This document shows positions 5,469 to 6,173 of a stretch of 6,173 bases of DNA, in pieces. Made by a program: the position numbers and the translations under genes. Every line of letters begins with the position of its first letter. The stretch's first letter is position 1. Below the pieces are notes generated by a model. It ran no database searches and had not been told where the DNA came from. It saw only the letters and a list, made by a program, of their open reading frames with translations. The stretch covers positions 1-6,173 of the forward strand of contig CALLXZ010000143.1 of the NCBI GenBank assembly GCA_937875605.1, given 5' to 3'. This DNA comes from an uncultured Moheibacter sp. (GTDB taxonomy: Bacteria; Bacteroidota; Bacteroidia; Flavobacteriales; Weeksellaceae).

Positions 5469-6173
5469 CTAAACAGGAGTATTCAAGTCAAATGCTTCTA
5501 AATATTGCGCCACTCTCTGCACAAACATTCCACCTAAAGCACCATCCACCACTCTGTGGTCATAGGCGTGCGACAAATACATTTTATGACGGATCGCAAT
5601 CACATCTCCTTGTGGTGTTTCTACAACTGCCGGCTTTTTGATAATCGCTCCTACTGCCATAATCGCAACTTGTGGTTGAGGAATAATCGGTGTTCCCAAC
5701 GTATTTCCAAAACTTCCGATGTTGGTAATCGTATAGGTTCCACCTTGGATTTCTTCCGGTTTCAATTTATTTTGACGAGCACGATTCGCCAAATCATTTA
5801 CTTGTTTTGCCAATCCTGCCAAACTGTACTGATCAGCACCTTTGATGACTGGCACAATTAAATTCCCACTTGGAAGAGCAGCTGCCATTCCGATGTTTAT
5901 ATTTTTCTTTTTGATAATTTGATCTCCGTTTACCGAAACATTAATCATCGGAAAATCTTTGATTGCTTTGGCAATGGCTTCAATGAAAATCGGCATAAAG
6001 GTAATTTTCTCACCATTTTTCTTCTGAAATTCATCTTTGTATTTATTTCTCCAAAGAACGATATTGGTAACATCGGCTTCGATGAAAGAAGTTACGTGCG
6101 GAGCAATTTGTTTTGCCTGCACCATATTTTGCGCAATGATTTTACGCATTCTATCCATTTCGATGATTTCATC
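5469..6173 (-). CDS. 2-oxo acid dehydrogenase complex E2 (dihydrolipoamide acyltransferase), catalytic domain; 5' part beyond window
   Basis: The C-terminal 234 residues of an E2 subunit. It transfers the acyl group from a lipoyl arm to CoA inside a 2-oxo acid dehydrogenase complex (pyruvate, 2-oxoglutarate or branched-chain type) in the cytoplasm. The catalytic domain is nearly complete: DEIIEMDRMRKIIAQNM, then APHVTSFIEADVTN, FPMINVSVNGD, NIGMAAALPSGNLIVPVI, GGTYTITNIGSFG, and the active-site HRVVDG with its acid-base histidine and aspartate, followed by a short tail ending NTPV. An ATG occurs at 6158, but the frame stays open to the edge with residues DEIIE that are typical of the linker just ahead of this domain. 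The true start, lipoyl domain(s) and E1/E3-binding domain therefore lie outside the window. The sequence is closest in my recollection to the flavobacterial E2 often annotated as branched-chain or pyruvate type; substrate class is unresolved. Confidence 0.93.
   Translation of the reverse strand, partial: DEIIEMDRMRKIIAQNMVQAKQIAPHVTSFIEADVTNIVLWRNKYKDEFQKKNGEKITFMPIFIEAIAKAIKDFPMINVSVNGDQIIKKKNINIGMAAALPSGNLIVPVIKGADQYSLAGLAKQVNDLANRARQNKLKPEEIQGGTYTITNIGSFGNTLGTPIIPQPQVAIMAVGAIIKKPAVVETPQGDVIAIRHKMYLSHAYDHRVVDGALGGMFVQRVAQYLEAFDLNTPV

Noticed and set aside
5556..5861. Plus-strand frame of 101 codons opposite the E2 gene
   Set aside because: The E2 catalytic domain on the minus strand is unmistakable; the reverse frame encodes nothing recognisable.

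Overview
The window looks like chromosomal DNA of a Bacteroidota bacterium, most likely in the Flavobacteriales (a Weeksellaceae/Flavobacteriaceae relative). The evidence is AT-rich intergenic DNA without clear Shine-Dalgarno sites, a promoter of the Bacteroidota type (TTTG, 18-nt spacer, TAnnTTTG), a secreted protein ending in a type IX secretion (T9SS) sorting domain, lipoproteins with acidic residues just after the lipobox cysteine, and housekeeping proteins resembling flavobacterial versions. The genus cannot be fixed from this sequence alone.

Layout from left to right. (1) Positions 1-1316, minus strand: a short Smr-domain protein gene followed 62 nt downstream by a large exported protein whose first 250 residues are visible. 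Those residues resemble the N-terminal beta-domain of flavobacterial M1-like metallopeptidases, and the gene runs off the left edge. (2) Positions 1438-5361, plus strand: a three-gene cluster in which two paralogous diheme c-type cytochrome lipoproteins (SO2930/TIGR03806-like) flank a T9SS-exported, calcium-binding beta-propeller protein of the CRTAC1/ASPIC-UnbV type. A strong intrinsic terminator separates the propeller gene from the second cytochrome gene. (3) Positions 5469-6173, minus strand: the catalytic domain of a 2-oxo acid dehydrogenase E2 acyltransferase, cut by the right edge. A hairpin with T-runs on both strands closes the two convergent genes at 5409-5447.

The middle cluster is the part worth attention. 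The flanking genes look like ordinary core genes. The cluster puts two heme lipoproteins, both predicted to be anchored in the outer membrane and perhaps exposed at the surface, beside a surface-delivered or released propeller protein. This suggests a cell-envelope redox or substrate-handling module, but no substrate can be read from the sequence and the functional link is inference from gene order. No tRNA, rRNA, CRISPR array, insertion sequence or phage gene was seen. No stretch longer than about 115 bases lacks a gene.
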